From Dipylidium caninum (taxonomy: Eukaryota; Platyhelminthes; Cestoda; Cyclophyllidea; Dipylidiidae), in assembly GCA_017562135.1 (NCBI GenBank), contig QEYB01001685.1:496001-560000 (forward strand): 64,000 bases of DNA. The letters are read 5' to 3'. Made by a program: the position numbers and the translations under genes. Numbering within the stretch: position 1 is the first letter of the stretch; each line of letters begins with the position of its first letter. This document shows, piece by piece, positions 11,948-25,900 of this stretch. The notes under the pieces are model-generated. The model was not told the origin of the DNA. It saw nothing but the letters and a program-made list of their open reading frames with translations, and made no database searches.

Positions 11948-14900
11948 CCAACACGGGCATTGTCATTGCTTCGGCAACCCGGATATTGAGGATGAAGTTA
12001 TTTCACAAATTGTACTTACCCAACTACTTGTTCTTTGCTTTGGCCAGAAGAAAAGCCAACCGTTCCTGGCTCTCTCAGCCGCTGGCTTGCATAAAATTCG
12101 CCACCGGAGGCAGAATACTTCAGTTGTTGAAAGTGGAGGGCGACATTAGGTCTTTTGGCGACTCATAAACTGCTGCGTAGTTAATCAACCTTCCGGATAC
12201 GCAGCGAGGCAGTTAATTTGCATACTTGCATTTACAATTTGGGTGGCTACTTTTGATCTAAAGATACCTGGTTTGCACGATTAAGCCGTTAAGGTTGTTT
12301 ACAGGCTGGAAAAGGGTATCATCCAACAGAAACATTCTAATAGTCTGATTGCAAATGAACAAAACACCTTATTAAGTAAGGCGGCGGAAGATGAGGAGGC
12401 TGAGAAGAGGTGAAAGAGGATGTAAAATCTATTAGGAAAACAATTTAATCGGCACGTTTTTGCAAAGCACAATTTTTCTACGCCCTTGTAGTCAATCGTT
12501 TTTCCCGGTTTTGAGATGTGCCATAAACCGAGGGAACTAGCGATGAAATTATTTCGAAGTGGGACAGATAATCCACCCTTAAGACAATCTGCGTCATGGC
12601 AAAATTGATAGTTGAGAAAATATATTGCAAAATTCTTCTCAAAGTATTGTATGCCATCCCGCGGTTCTCCATTCAGACCCTCCTGCTGCCAATTACGCGG
12701 TGCTCTTACCCTTCTTCCCCGTTTAAATATTAAGCCCAGGAAGGACTTTAGAAGGAAATCGTATCGCAGTACTTAGTTATGCTTCCGGAACGTACGTGCA
12801 GCAGATTCCTATATACGAAAAAGTCGTGCCATGGTATCCCAGAAAAAATGCCAACTACGCTCTAAGAGGGCGTGGGTGATTAGACGCCTTGCTGGAGGGA
12901 AGTTCTTAGCAAATATACATGGAGATTATGCGTCCCGCCTAACTATTCTACTGGGAGCTTTGTCTTACTTATGGAAATGTCAAATGTTGCACCTACAAAA
13001 TAACACCTCATTCTCATTTCAAGTTACAGGACGACAGTTGTCGTTATGGTTAGGGTTTCTCCATGATTGAGGGAAGAACTGCTCCGATGTAAAGCAGTGA
13101 AACGCCTAATTCCCTGTGTTACCTTCCAGACTTTGTGTAAAGCCTCACCAAACGATTACGGTAAAGTCCGGAGTTCCGCTTCATCGGACTAATTAGACAA
13201 AATACTATTCCCGCGAAATCGCCACCTGGAAAGCCATCTTTCACCTGTCCTTCTCTAAAAATATTTGGCAAATTGAAATTGTCTTCCAAATGGCACGTTA
13301 ATAACCAACTTTTATTTGTTTTAGTGAACTTCATTCTTTCGTCCCTGTAACTGCCCGCCTTTTGAACGATCCTCAATGAGTTTCTCAGATTATTAACGTC
13401 AGTTTTCTAAGACTACCACATAGATCAGTTATTTTGGCGAATTTGTAATAAACAAAGTCGATGCCACGGCATGTGGCGGTTTAATTATACCTCCACAAAG
13501 CTTGACAACTGGCTGTTTTTCTTACCTCGGGCCGCGTTGTTGAGACATGCATAAAGTTCACATTTTTTCGTGGACTTCAGCGTGGATTCAGCGAGAGAAG
13601 TTCTTGTTTTCCATATCGCAGCAGATTTTTACGTTAAAAGTTGGTTTTTAACCAAGTGGTTTTGACTGCCACCGCGTAGTTTACTGATACGAGTGTCTTT
13701 TAACGCAAAGGTGATTTCTCCTCGCTTCACCGGCATAAGATTTATGACTTGACTTGAACATAAAAAATGTACAAAATTTGGGTATTTTTTAAAGAACCAG
13801 ATAAAATCTTGTGTTTTCCGTGCTCTGGCCGGAAAACGTATTGACGATTACGGTCTGAATTATTAAATATTTGAACGTTATGAAATTAACTGGGTAACTT
13901 TCCATTTAATTAAAGAGGCTTTTATTGGGCCTTGTCATGCTCTAATTAAACAGGAGGACATTTTTGAGGACAAAGTAGCACGTTGAGATACCTCATCACT
14001 GGCCTAAACACCAAGTCCGCATGAGAAGTGGCATTAAATTTGTGGGACGGATGAAAACGCTCACAATTCCAGGTCTTTGGGCAGTTTCCGCTCCCCTCAC
14101 CCGTCCTGTTCAGCGCGGCGACCATGTTGGGCTACCCCATGTCACTTGTCATCTGTGACCTTTAGATCGCCGACGCAACTTTTACAGCACATACCAGAAG
14201 TGTTAAACGCGCCCGTTTTAAGTGTTTTGTGCAAAGATTGGGGAGCTACTCCCACCCTAAATCATCTTACAATTCCCAAACGGGAAAAAAAGCTGGACTT
14301 TAGCGTCACGAGCATCCGATTTATCTGCTCCTATTTCACACCTAACGGCCGCCCGCCGAGAACTTTGCAGTCTTGACAGGGATAATGTCAGGAAAGATCT
14401 CGATCGTCAATACAGACTAACAAGTTGGCTGCATCACGCCGATGTCGTCTCGATCATTGGACCCAATCTGTGCACCCTTCTTTATGCTCGTCTAACGACA
14501 TTACGCCTATATAATCATGAGATGATTTCTGGAAGTCTCCGATTCCTCCTCTCTCGTTCCCCTCCACCATTTCCGCCTCGCCAAATAACGAGATCTTCTT
14601 CACCGACCACTTCTGAGACTGTGACATTCATTGGATAGCGTTACCATCGCCTCGACGGTGCAGAGCCGAGTGGCGGAGGAGAAGTTGTTCCCTCTCGTCC
14701 ATCCCGCCCTCTCACATGACAGCTTGGTTCCCTTCTACAATGTCTCTTAACGAGTTTCGTGCATTTCTTTTGTCTACGTAAATAAAAACACCTTCAGTAA
14801 GGCTTCACGCCCTATGACCGGCTAATCTGCGGTCTTGGGGCGTTTGTCAGTCTGTTGCCCGGCCAGCAGGCCTGTCAAAACAGCACTGGAGACGATGACA

Positions 14901-15201
14901 GAAGGTGGAGCGGGGTGAAGGAATAAGTGCGAAGCGATGGAACAGCAAGCTTGTATATTTCAAATGCAGTATACACTCCGATTATAAATAATTTCTCTTC
15001 ATATCATATAATGTAATTTATATATACAAAAATCGGCATTTTACCGTGTCTCCAACATGGCGGGCGCGTTTTGTACACTGAAAATCTGAGAGCATCTTTT
15101 CCTTCCTCGTCCCCTTGTGCGTGGGCATGTATGCATGAGTGTAAGTGTCTTTCCTCGTGTGTTTAGATGTTTTCTGCCTGTAAAAGTGATAGTTTCTCTC
15201 C

Positions 15202-16938
15202 TCAACAATTCTTCTCCAACTGCCTGTCGCCCTCCGCCTCCGCCGTCTCGGTCCTCGACTTCGGCCGAGTGGCACTCACCTTTCGATGACAGTTGGCGTA
15301 GTAGACAAATTCAATGATTTCCACGACACACGCCGCGGTAATGCCAATTGTCACGGAACAGAGACCGCCAATCCGAGAGACGAGGACGTTGAGAGTGAGT
15401 ACCAACTTCTCCGTATTGTCTATGGTATTTTGAGATTTGCGTTTGAGCACAATGTAGGCAAATCCATCGTCATTTTCCGAGAGACTATCATCAGTGTCCA
15501 AATTTATCTGTTTAATGACATCCCGTGGACGAATGGAATCATTCCACGTGGCCTCCGGGGGAATATTGCGCAGATTCTCCTCACTCAAATACCTCCTCCA
15601 CATACGATAGCCCAGACTCGCCTTGATATCCTTCCCCGAATTACTCTGGGCAAATTCCTGAGCCAATCGTACTGCCTGTGTCTGTACACGCAGCCAGTAC
15701 AACTGCCACAATTGTGCCCGCCACTTGGTGATGGAAATGGCCGAATCGTAGGTGTAGTATTCACATCGGGGCAGACACACACTGCCGTCGTATTTGCGTT
15801 TCACGGAGATGTCCAATTTGTGACGCAGACAACCGAGACGATTGACAAACTTTTCAATATCCAAATTCGGCCACATGCGTCCACAGTAAGGCTTCTCGTT
15901 GGTGGGGAAAGAGGGGCGTGGATTCATCACGTAGTAACAACCACAGTCCTCAATTATCTCCTTCTGTTGATATAACAGAAGGCATTGTTCATGCGTATAA
16001 TTGTAGACACTGTCGAGGTCGTGATATTGTTCGGCTTTGTGGAAACAGGGCCGAGTCGGTGTGTTCATCTTCGTCCATCGGACCGGTTCATAGCCAATTT
16101 CATTCAACTTGCCCGGTTCCGCGTGGAGCCCAAACTTCTCCAAATCGGGATACGTGCCTGGCTCGTGGACAACGACTCGAAGACCCTTGGCCTGTTCAAA
16201 AATGTCCGGCAAAAAGGCCTGCTCGTCTTGGTCGGAGCTCTCCTTCGGTCCCATGCTCACAATGAGGCTGAGAAAGGATGTTTCCAACGCCTCCTTTTGA
16301 TCGGCTGGTTCAAAAGTGTGACAGTTGAGGTACTGGTGATGGGAGAACTGGCGAACCCGGTAGCCTTTCAATAGGCGACAGTCGTCCTCGAAGATGGAGG
16401 TCTGTGAGGAGACACGCATACAATTGAGGAAGATTTGGTGATCATGGCCGAGGGCTTTCGCCTCCTCAGGACTGAGATTCTGATAGTAGACGGAGAGACT
16501 GTCGTAGAAGGTGATGGCCTCAGCGGCATTCACATCGTTGTTGAGGAGGTTGGTCCAGGTAAGATTGCGCATGTACCTGTTAAATTGGCCAGGTGAGAGG
16601 ACCTTCTTCTCCTGCCACAGCCTGCGAGCTCGCATGGAAAAGGGGTAGTGATGGCAGACGGTGAGGGCGGGGAAGGGCGAGGAATCGTCCAACAGGAGGC
16701 GGGTATGCACGCCCACATCGTAGGCGAGGAAGTCGAGGATGAGAAGGACGACAGAAATGAGGAGGACACACATCATGGAGACGACGAATATGGCCCAGAT
16801 GATGCGGAGGAAGGTGGGACCCTGCCATAATTTGCCCAGTCCCCGAACAGTGGTGCAACGGCAGAAGAGGACAAAAGCCGTCCAAATACGCGCTCGTAGG
16901 CACTGTTTCGACTCACTTTTTGGTGAAACCGGCTCCAT
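15202..16938 (-). CDS. DEG/ENaC-family (amiloride-sensitive type) sodium channel subunit
   Basis: This single open frame of 578 codons starts at the ATG at 16938. It encodes a trimeric, cation-conducting plasma-membrane channel subunit of the degenerin/ENaC/ASIC/FMRFamide-gated family. Family layout is complete: a short cytoplasmic N-terminus, TM1 at about residues 44-72, the post-TM1 motif FPALTVCH (89-96), and a large cysteine-rich ectodomain. The ectodomain carries N-glycosylation sequons (for example NLT, NLS, NYT), a DCGCYY motif and CLPRCEYYTY. TM2 follows at about 513-547. Two hallmark positions differ: the His-Gly gating motif before TM1 reads Arg-Gly (32-33), and the G-x-S filter motif reads Gly-Ile-Thr (532-534). 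A strong splice donor (AAG/GTGAGT, intron starting at 15279) follows codon 553, so the last 25 residues may be replaced by a downstream exon. The ligand (acid, peptide or mechanical) cannot be read from sequence. No other gene lies within 15 kb upstream or 23 kb on the other side. Confidence 0.95.
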   Translation of the reverse strand: MEPVSPKSESKQCLRARIWTAFVLFCRCTTVRGLGKLWQGPTFLRIIWAIFVVSMMCVLLISVVLLILDFLAYDVGVHTRLLLDDSSPFPALTVCHHYPFSMRARRLWQEKKVLSPGQFNRYMRNLTWTNLLNNDVNAAEAITFYDSLSVYYQNLSPEEAKALGHDHQIFLNCMRVSSQTSIFEDDCRLLKGYRVRQFSHHQYLNCHTFEPADQKEALETSFLSLIVSMGPKESSDQDEQAFLPDIFEQAKGLRVVVHEPGTYPDLEKFGLHAEPGKLNEIGYEPVRWTKMNTPTRPCFHKAEQYHDLDSVYNYTHEQCLLLYQQKEIIEDCGCYYVMNPRPSFPTNEKPYCGRMWPNLDIEKFVNRLGCLRHKLDISVKRKYDGSVCLPRCEYYTYDSAISITKWRAQLWQLYWLRVQTQAVRLAQEFAQSNSGKDIKASLGYRMWRRYLSEENLRNIPPEATWNDSIRPRDVIKQINLDTDDSLSENDDGFAYIVLKRKSQNTIDNTEKLVLTLNVLVSRIGGLCSVTIGITAACVVEIIEFVYYANCHRKVSATRPKSRTETAEAEGDRQLEKNC

Positions 16939-19900
16939 CCTGCCGAGGAATGTGCATGATATTCCCTGATGTTCTAATGTCGCCTTGGCCCTTCCTGACT
17001 CCTTAGCTTAGCCGAAGTGGGCGTTCATTGGCCAACACTGCGGATCCAATCGGGACGGGTGACTTTAAACCCTCGTTAGGCTGCCTCTAGTCTCGTTGGT
17101 GTAATTTACTCATGGGTCGATTTTTTAGATTACATAAATCATCCTTTTCCCCTCCTGTCAGGAAGGTGAAACTCCTAATCATCAACGGTATCATCTCATC
17201 GTCGCAGCCTCGTACATCTGCAATTGTGTAAAAACAGCTAGTCACTAGGTCGTGGCCTGTCGTTCCGCCTTGAGGGCTGGTGGGGGACAGAGACGAGAAT
17301 AAAGAGAGCAGTTAGAGTGAAAAGATGCTTCTTCACGCCTCCCCCCGACATTGGCCTGAGTCTCGCCTCCCTGAATTGGAGACGGGGAACAAAGCACAGC
17401 CCCAACCTCGCCAACGCGCTCATCCCACCTCGTCTAATTAGCCTGTCTGCGGGCGGAGGAGAGTTTTTTCCCTGCCTCCCCTTTCAGTATCCAAAACTCC
17501 TTCGGTTTGACCCCCTTCGTCGAAAAGTCCCCATGACTCGGGCGATTTATTATGCACAGCGAAGGTGAGGCGAGACGAAGCAGAGATGAGCAAAGCGAGG
17601 CGAGGTGATGGGAAGGCAGTGATGAGTTAGAGGATGCCTTTTCCCCCTTCTCCTCCGCCCAGAAGGAGAAAGCGGCTGCCTCGTACTACGCAGCATAGAA
17701 ATAGTCAAGCTGGCCAATTAAAATCATATTAAATGTTGCAGTTGGGCCATCCATTTTATCCTTCCCACTTTTTCTTGCGCTTTATTACTCTTTTGTATAA
17801 TGATAGAATTAGAAGACTACCGAAAATGCAACAGTGGCGGTAGTCACGTCTCGTCTTCACTCTTCCCGTCTAACAATGTGCGTTGGTTCTATTCCCTCGG
17901 CCCCTATTTTTAACTCCGCTTTGCCTTCCAAGTGGGCGCGACGAGCTGACGAAGACGAGGTGCATCGTGGCCGACAAACATCGCTGTAGTGGAAGTCCTA
18001 ATCATCTCCTTGGGCTGTGAATTCCGATTGTGGTGATTGTGCGGAGAAAGTAATTACACAGGTCGGACAACTTCAAACACGCGGTGCTCGGATGACTGCA
18101 ACCAGGACGGTGGCGTTGGCAGGCGTCGGCGGGTGTCGGTGGCCTTTGGGGAGTGGCGATGGTGCCAAATAGATTGTGGATGCATGAAAGGGCATTTTTG
18201 ACGTTGTCGAGACGATATCACACCTCTTATTGGCCTTGTGATTCACATCTCCACTCGAAAGTTCAGTTAAGCCTTCAAGTGTCATGGCTGGATGAGACTG
18301 AGAGCGGAACAAGACGACCAAAAGCTCTCACCCGTCCCCACCCGCCTCGCCCTATCGCTTCGTCCGCATCGGGCTAAGACGACACCGCAACTTATTCCCT
18401 AAGGAGAGGCGGGTTTTACGGTGGAGATACTCAGGATGAATCTTGCTTAAACGATCTTCCCGTCTCATGTTCTGCTCCGATGGATATGGGAGCGATTTGC
18501 ATGGACGGAGTTGTCGCGGATGTCTTCGGCCTTGAGTAAGATTCAGCTCGATGTTAGGTAGACAATGAGGTCTTTGAGGCTGACGAATCATGGTGTTAAC
18601 GAACCAATGGCGATGGAGGTGCTGGTGGAAGGCTGTTAATCTTGACCATTTTCACGCCTAACCGAATGCGGACTCATGGGGAAGTGCCACAACCCCGCCT
18701 CAGACACCAGGAATGGTGGATGGGGAGAAGAACCCCGCGTACATCAGAATCCAGTGGACTTTTCAACTCCCAATTCATCAACACAAATCTGTCACCCTTA
18801 ACCGGCTGTACCTCCGCATAACAGCGCCACCATCGCCTTCACCTCCACAACAAGTCACCTTCCACTTTGAAGAGGGTGTTTAGTGTAACTCCGCAAGTCT
18901 TTCTCGATTCCGTACCCAGTCTCGCTTCCAATCCATCATCCCCAACGGTAAATCCCACTTTATTACTGTAACATTTTAATATGTTGTGTTGGTGGAGGCA
19001 GCCTTGTTGTTTTTGCCCTTCCCCGGTCACCTGCGCCCAGACCCACATCCTTCCAGCGAGGCGACACTTTAATTATTCCTATCACCGACAGCGCTGGCGA
19101 GAGAGAGAGACAAAAACATGACTTACCTTATGTTAAGTTTGTTTATTCACGGCGATGGGGCAGGGTACGTGAGACAACTGAAAGGCCACAATGGGAACCT
19201 CATGAATTATGCAGTTAGTGCCCCCCCCCTCCCTACCCCCTCGAGGGACGTCTACTGGCGCTCCGATGGCCGTTTAGTCTGGACTCGTTGAGAAACCACG
19301 AGGCCGAGGCATCAACAGGCTGGTCTCCGGGCCCAGCGGACATTTTGAAGTGCAAGACCCGGCCAGTCAGGCAGGACAGACGAGATGTGCTCTCCGAGGG
19401 AGGCGGTGACAACAGACCTGGTGCATAAACACCGCGGCTTCTTCCTCCGCGGTGTGCACCGCGACTCTTTGATGTGTGCATTTGGCGATTGGGCGGAGTC
19501 CACCGCACCTGGGCCGGATGGGGCAAAGGGGTTGGAGAGGCTTTGGAGGGGACCTTGACCTTTCGACAAGAACTACGGCTTCTACGGTGTCCGGTGGATC
19601 GTGTTACGGGGGCGAAATGTGCTGACTTTCTGTGTGTCCTCTGCCTTACAGCCTGTCTAAAATGGGGACTTTCCCGTTCAGGATTTCCTTCAGCTACAAT
19701 TCGACAATGTTGTCAAAATTCCACCCATGATTGATGGGAGAAATTATCAACTAAAATATGCTTTCCCCTCTAGTTGAGGTGAACTCTTCCCACATTAGTC
19801 AGAATCGACTTCACCTGTCGACCAGAAAGGTTCCAAAGTACTGCGAGTGGATGCCTTTATGGCCGGCGGAGAGGAATTTGAGGGCCAAGGCGCATTTCAA

Positions 19901-22900
19901 ATTTTTCGCCAATGTTTTAACACTTCCGGCTTCACGAGCAATGGAGTCAACAGTCTCCATGTCTTCTGGAGCGCCAATCGCCTCGCGTGTTGACGACGAG
20001 TTTACTCCAACTCGAAAAGCACGTATCCCTAAGTGCAGTACATGGAAGAAGGAAACGGCGTCGGGCAGATCCGGTGGAGGTGAGTCGTGTCCCTTGAGAT
20101 CGCGGCGTCCATAATCCGCAAGACATGAATTAAATATCAAAGTCTTCCACCCCTCTTGAACGGTGTAAGGCGGTAAAAGGGGTCAGGAGGACCCCGTTCC
20201 CTTCTCCTCCTCCCTTTCTCGCCCTCACTCACTCTTTTGCATCGATCAAAGCGAAGATTTTCATGATAACTGAAGATATGCCAACCCGAGCGGGATTCTG
20301 GTGAGAAAAACGCATTTTCTGACACGACTGCATATGTTGAGGAAGAAGTGGATGCAAGCCAATGTTTCTGAGAGCCATGGGGAGCGGGTATACCGAGAGG
20401 GCGGTGAGAAATTAGACGCCTGCAATCCTACCGGCCGTGGAAACTGCGCCTCCTTGTGCCTGACCGCATGTGCCGAGAGAACAAAGCTCCTATTCCTGGT
20501 TTGTTCACGATACATCAAGGTTCATGCCTCTGTTCTGGTCGTGAATCACTCTGCCGGCCACATTGACCAGCTACTCGAATATCCGTGTTGGCTGTCCACC
20601 TTCATTCACCAGCCACTCGACCAAAGGGGTGAAAATCCTTCCGCACCATTGAAGAACGCCCGAGAGGATCGACACGCAAGCTAACGAGCCACTCTCAATT
20701 CCAAACGTGTTACCAAAAGGTAAATGCTTCGCCTACAGCAGAAGAGTAGAACTACTTCACGGCTTATTCCGCCGCCGAGTTTCGCTAAGCCAACACCAGA
20801 GCGACTTCTGTTCGCGGCCTGGAGGCGAGTAATTTAGCGCTGAGGGGATAAGGAAATCCTCCGAGGCGCCTTTCCGGGGCGGGGGTGGGAGAAGCAGTGG
20901 AGATGGTGGATGGGGGGGAGAAGGAGGCGTGAGGCAAGCGGAGGGAGCTCAAATTTCACCTGTGGGAAATTCCGTCCACATCCGTCTAATGCAATACAAC
21001 ATGGTCCACTAATTTATCTCAATAAATGTCACAATGTTACAATTTTTTCTTCGTATGATATAAGAGAAAACAAGGTTTGCATGTTTTAACACTATAATGG
21101 AATAGTAATTTTCCAAGTCAAATCACATACAGACACACAAGGAAAAGAGGTTAGAAAAAAGGAAAGGATTTGTGAAAATTGAGCACTTCGGCCATCACCT
21201 CCCCGCGGACCAACTCACCAAACTTCCGTTACTGTAGTGGGAGAAAAAAACGCCTCCGAGGTTGTGTTGAACCTGTCGCATATCATCGGCCTTGGCGTCA
21301 AAAAGTGCACTCATTTAGCCGTGAAAGGTGAAGTTTTATTCTGCCCCTCATTTCTGCGTGAAGTGACATTTTAACGGTATCGCCACCAAAAGTACGCAGC
21401 GTTTGTTCTGTCCGACGGGGAAGAACCCAAGTCCCCTTTCAGGCCGCGGCGTCCAGTCTCATCCGCCTCAGTGGTAATGAAGTGTAACCTAGGCTGAAAG
21501 ACGGTCATTTTATAAGCCACCGAGACGGCCAGAGGTGTTACTTACACTTTGGCCCCTCGGTATTTCTACCGCCACGGTGTTTCAAGAGACGTGGACTGCC
21601 AAAGGAGCGGGGGCGGTGGCCCAGCCTCCATTGGCCACACGGTAGATTTGAGGAGGCTTCGCGAATGCCCGGTTTCGTGCTTGTCCTATACCGCCCTTCA
21701 AATTAACTGTTTGTTTTAATTAACATCCCTCAGTCAAGGCTTTTCGAACGACATGAAACGTACACCACAGCGCTGACCAAAGTGTCAAATTGGTGGGCGT
21801 CCGAACAATTTTCCAAGCTGCGAAGAGCTGGAGATATCTCAGCCAGGGCGACCAGGTTGTCGGCCGACGTTCCCACCATCTTTTTACGCGCTCACTCCAC
21901 TCCGCTCGTTTTTATTGCCGACTTTCTCTGGTTTCGTGCAAGACAACTCCTTCACCGTAAAACAATTTAGATCTGTGTTGAGAATAAGGAGTTTGACTTT
22001 TTTTCGTGGGTGAAAAAAGGATTTCAGAAAGAGGAGACAGAAAGACGGGAAAATCTTTCAACGTTAAAATACCAATTCAACCAATGTGGCATTTTTTGGG
22101 TAAAAAACAGCGCAGTGAAGGGACTACACGCACCACCGATTAATCAGGCAAGTTAGGCACTGTTTTGCTACTAATCTACTGGTGCATATACATTAGGTCC
22201 CGTCTTTTCTCCTCCTGGGCAGTAGCGCTGAAGGAAAGAAAGGATAGGGGCAATGCGGCATAGAGAATGTGAGAATATTCTATGACGCGGTGTAACGAGC
22301 ATTCATGTCCCCACGGCCCAACCGCCGCAATTCTCCCAATCATGGGAATAACTTAGTGCTGACTGGGTGGAATGCTTATCCCGATCACCCACCCAAACGG
22401 AGAGTAGGAATTAATTTCCCTGCTACAACATCAAATCGCCTAAGGCTGTCAGGCAGTTAATTAAACTTCGAACAAGTTGCTTCTCGTGAGGCTGATCAAC
22501 CGCGCGTCAGGGGCCATAAGAGGTGTCTTTCAGGTGGGAAGAGCACCCCACAAACCCCATTGCTCGGTCAGGGGTTTTGTGCATAGTACATTTTGTCTTA
22601 GGACAAATGAAAGCCTTTGGACACAGCTCGAGCCTCGAAACAACAGTGAGGCAACTCGACCTTTACTTAAGCCACAATGAAGGCGATGACATTTGTACCA
22701 ATGAAATTTTGCGTCCCATCATGTACCTTACAAACCCGCCCACCCGCTCTCCCCGAGAACTAACTAGGCAGCACATCTGAAGGGTTCACTAGTTGACATT
22801 TAACAAGTACACAGAATTTCATTATCGTAAGACAAGGTAGAGTTTACCTCGGTTCAGTGCCTTGGATTAATTGCCCTTACGCTGACAAGCAGTGACTCAA

Positions 22901-25900
22901 GCCCACCCAACCTGTCATTTAGTCTATCTATCGTACCGATAAATCTCAAAAGGTTAGAAATCCATGTGTAAGCGGAGTGGAAGAAAAGGACGAAGGATTT
23001 GCTCTTTCCCCCGTCATCGCACAATTACCAAGGTTTTATTCTTTCTGGGTTAAAAAAGATGCCTGGGCGGTAAACTAACAGGTCTTTGTGGTTTTGCCAC
23101 AGTCGAGAAGATGTCTGAGGACTTACTCCTGATCCCCATGAGTTGAAGCTCGACTTTCTGAGACATGCCATTGTGACACCGCTTTCGAAACAAAGGCAGA
23201 ATAGAAGCAAGTGGAAAAATGGTGTGAATGACACGTTCAAGGTGACACTGAATCAGCTACGAAACCATAACTTCGACAAACTATAGCCTGTGGAGCACAA
23301 CGCGAATAATTAGAAGTAGGAGACAAAGTTGCAGTATATACGGCAAGTTGTTAAAGTCTTACCGGTATAGTGACAGTTTTCTTTGACGCCTAATTAAGGT
23401 GAAGGTGGCGTGGTTTAAATTAGTCTTCATCACTTAAAATACTTCAATAGAAAAGTAAAACCTGAACTACCGCCCCGATTACAATTTTGTGAGTATTTTC
23501 AAGGCCACAGTTTAGTGTGTTATAACAACAGGGCAGTTATATGAATTTGCTCTTTGTCGTATACTCTCCCGTCTCCGCAGAGCCAAAAAGTAAGGTCAAG
23601 TTTTGTAAATGTGTGCACGGAAAATAAGGAGCTCAGCAATCGCCAACAGATAATGAGGTATTATAATATCGCAAGAGAATATGGTGGATTTTAATGTTAC
23701 CGGTGTTTTCAACCCTAAATCACATGGGAAAAACGGTTCTGGGCAAATAAGTGAATTTCTATCTTGAAATGAACTCTAACTGTTTAAGTAAATTTATTTT
23801 TGCTAAGTTAACCACGATTTAACGGAACTGTGAGAGTATAATTGAGTGAAAACAAAATGTCCATTGAAAATGGCTTAGGTGAATCATCTTCCTCCGTTCC
23901 ATACTTTTAAATGCAAATGGGTCAGCTTTCCTTAGCTCTTCCATACCGAAACGAGTCCTCCGTGTCTCAACTGTCATTAAGTGTATTTATCGCGAAGTCC
24001 TCACACACCCACCCACACTTCGTTCCATTTACTTAGGCCAGAGCAATGTGGTACAACAGTAAAAGCGATACACACTCGCCCGTGGCCAAATCAGGCACCC
24101 GTTCTACTTATTCGGATGTCTCCCGTATCGCCCCATTCAATAGCCTCACCTACTCGTGATTCAGGATTGCAAATTGCTACATTGCAGATAGCGAGAGAAG
24201 GTAAGAAGGCAAACAAACCCTCTCGTCGAATTCACTTCACATTAAGGCTAGCCTAATGCTGTTTACTTAGGAAGCCTTATTTCTTACTCCAACTCGAATG
24301 ATAAACATCTGCCCTCTAAGCCTAACTCTCAATAAATAATTCTTCAGTTGCGGCCGTCAAAACTAAACAGCAGGCGGGAGAATTCTGAAACAAGAATGGA
24401 GTTGGGTAACAAAGAAAAAGAGGAAGTAGATGTCCTTTCTGAACAATGCAGTGAAACGTGAAAATATCCTCTTTTTAGAAATATTGGATACGGTGATAAT
24501 CTACGGAATTTGCTTCTAGCACGTGGCACACAAATTCGACCATCTTCACCTTTTTTATTAGCTTCCACAGCCCGCTGCTTGCATCCCTACGTTACTTTTT
24601 AACCTTGCAGTCCTGTTAAAAAATATATTGAGTTCCACATGCAGTATCATTCGAGAAGATGTTCATCCGTCCAGTTTCCCAACAGGCCAGTACATTTGAA
24701 CGCAGATTCAGTTTTTTAAAGGATCCTTTCACTTGAAGGTTACCGGTGAATTCCCGATGGAAGGTATGATTGAAGATTGAGGGTTGTATTCTCCAAGCTC
24801 CAATAATTTATGACAGACTGCCGGGCCGCAACACAGGTGATGTAAAGCACTTTTTTGTTTTTTTTAATTAGCGGACTAAATCGGACGGGCGGAGGAGGGC
24901 GGAGTGGCGAGGATAGAAACTTAAGTGTTTTTTGCTGTCGCCTCCAAAGCCTCTGACACCGCTCAGTCCTCTTCGAAGGATCAACCTTCCCTATTGTGGT
25001 CCTGAATGCTGGCAGGGGTAGATGTGCCTCCCTCGTCGCAGTGGTTCTGACAACTTATTTAATGTGGATGTTGTCTGAAATTGTATGTTTCTCGAAAGAG
25101 ACGATGGAGAAGGAGAGCGAGAGGGATTGTTCCAGCAGAACTTCCCAGTGAGAATGTTGTCGGCAAGGCAATGCGGCACCCGTAACCAGTTCGCTGTAAC
25201 ACTGGTTCTGATTATCTCTTAGGGTTGTATTTAAAATAAATACTTCCACCCTAAGGGGAAAATGGTGGCCTGAATAAACACCGCCTCCCATTTTTGCCAG
25301 TAGACTTGCCTTTAAATGTCAGACTCATTCACAAATCATACGCTCAAATGAAGCAAAACTGGTGGATCTGACTGCACAAGTTGCCATTTCACGTTGGCTG
25401 GAATTCTAATTGAGCAACCATAAGTTAGGTAACTGGTGTTATGTAGAGAAGGGGGTGAGGAGACTTTTCCTCCTACCCCGTTGGAGGCATCCAATGCTCG
25501 ACCTCGACCAAATTCCTCCCCAGTGACAATTACTTTATCCAGACACCCGTCACCATTGCCGTTGTGCTTAGTATTGAAGAAAAAACTCCTCCTATTTAGT
25601 GGCATAAACAGAGTGGAAGTTGAAAAACCTCCGGAAAGCAGAATGTGATTTAAACAAATCTCGGCATAACTTGGGAGAAATAGGCCTTTCCTCGTATTTC
25701 ACAGGCGAATAAGATGACCGCGGGGATGCTGTCGTGCAGTGCCATTTCGAAGAAGTGATCTCCATCGCCACCCGCACCCGCCCGTCTACCGTTCTCCTCT
25801 TCGGAGGGGACACATCGATCGGGGCCTCCTCGCACTTCATTTTGATTAGCTGAACGGGAATGTTCCAATCTCGGAGATGGGCCAAAGTCTGTCCTACTCC

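Larger units (their letters stand above)
2551..15201. other. Long intergenic stretch, no gene seen
   Basis: Frames here reach at most 224 codons (2702-3376 plus) and 164 codons (7102-7596 minus). Both look like chance: the first runs through the (TCG)n tract and neither shows a family motif. The stretch holds the hairpin at 3401, a G-rich run at 6979-7012, the trinucleotide tracts and otherwise unique-looking DNA. 3' UTR or further channel exons could lie just below 15,202. Confidence 0.55.
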
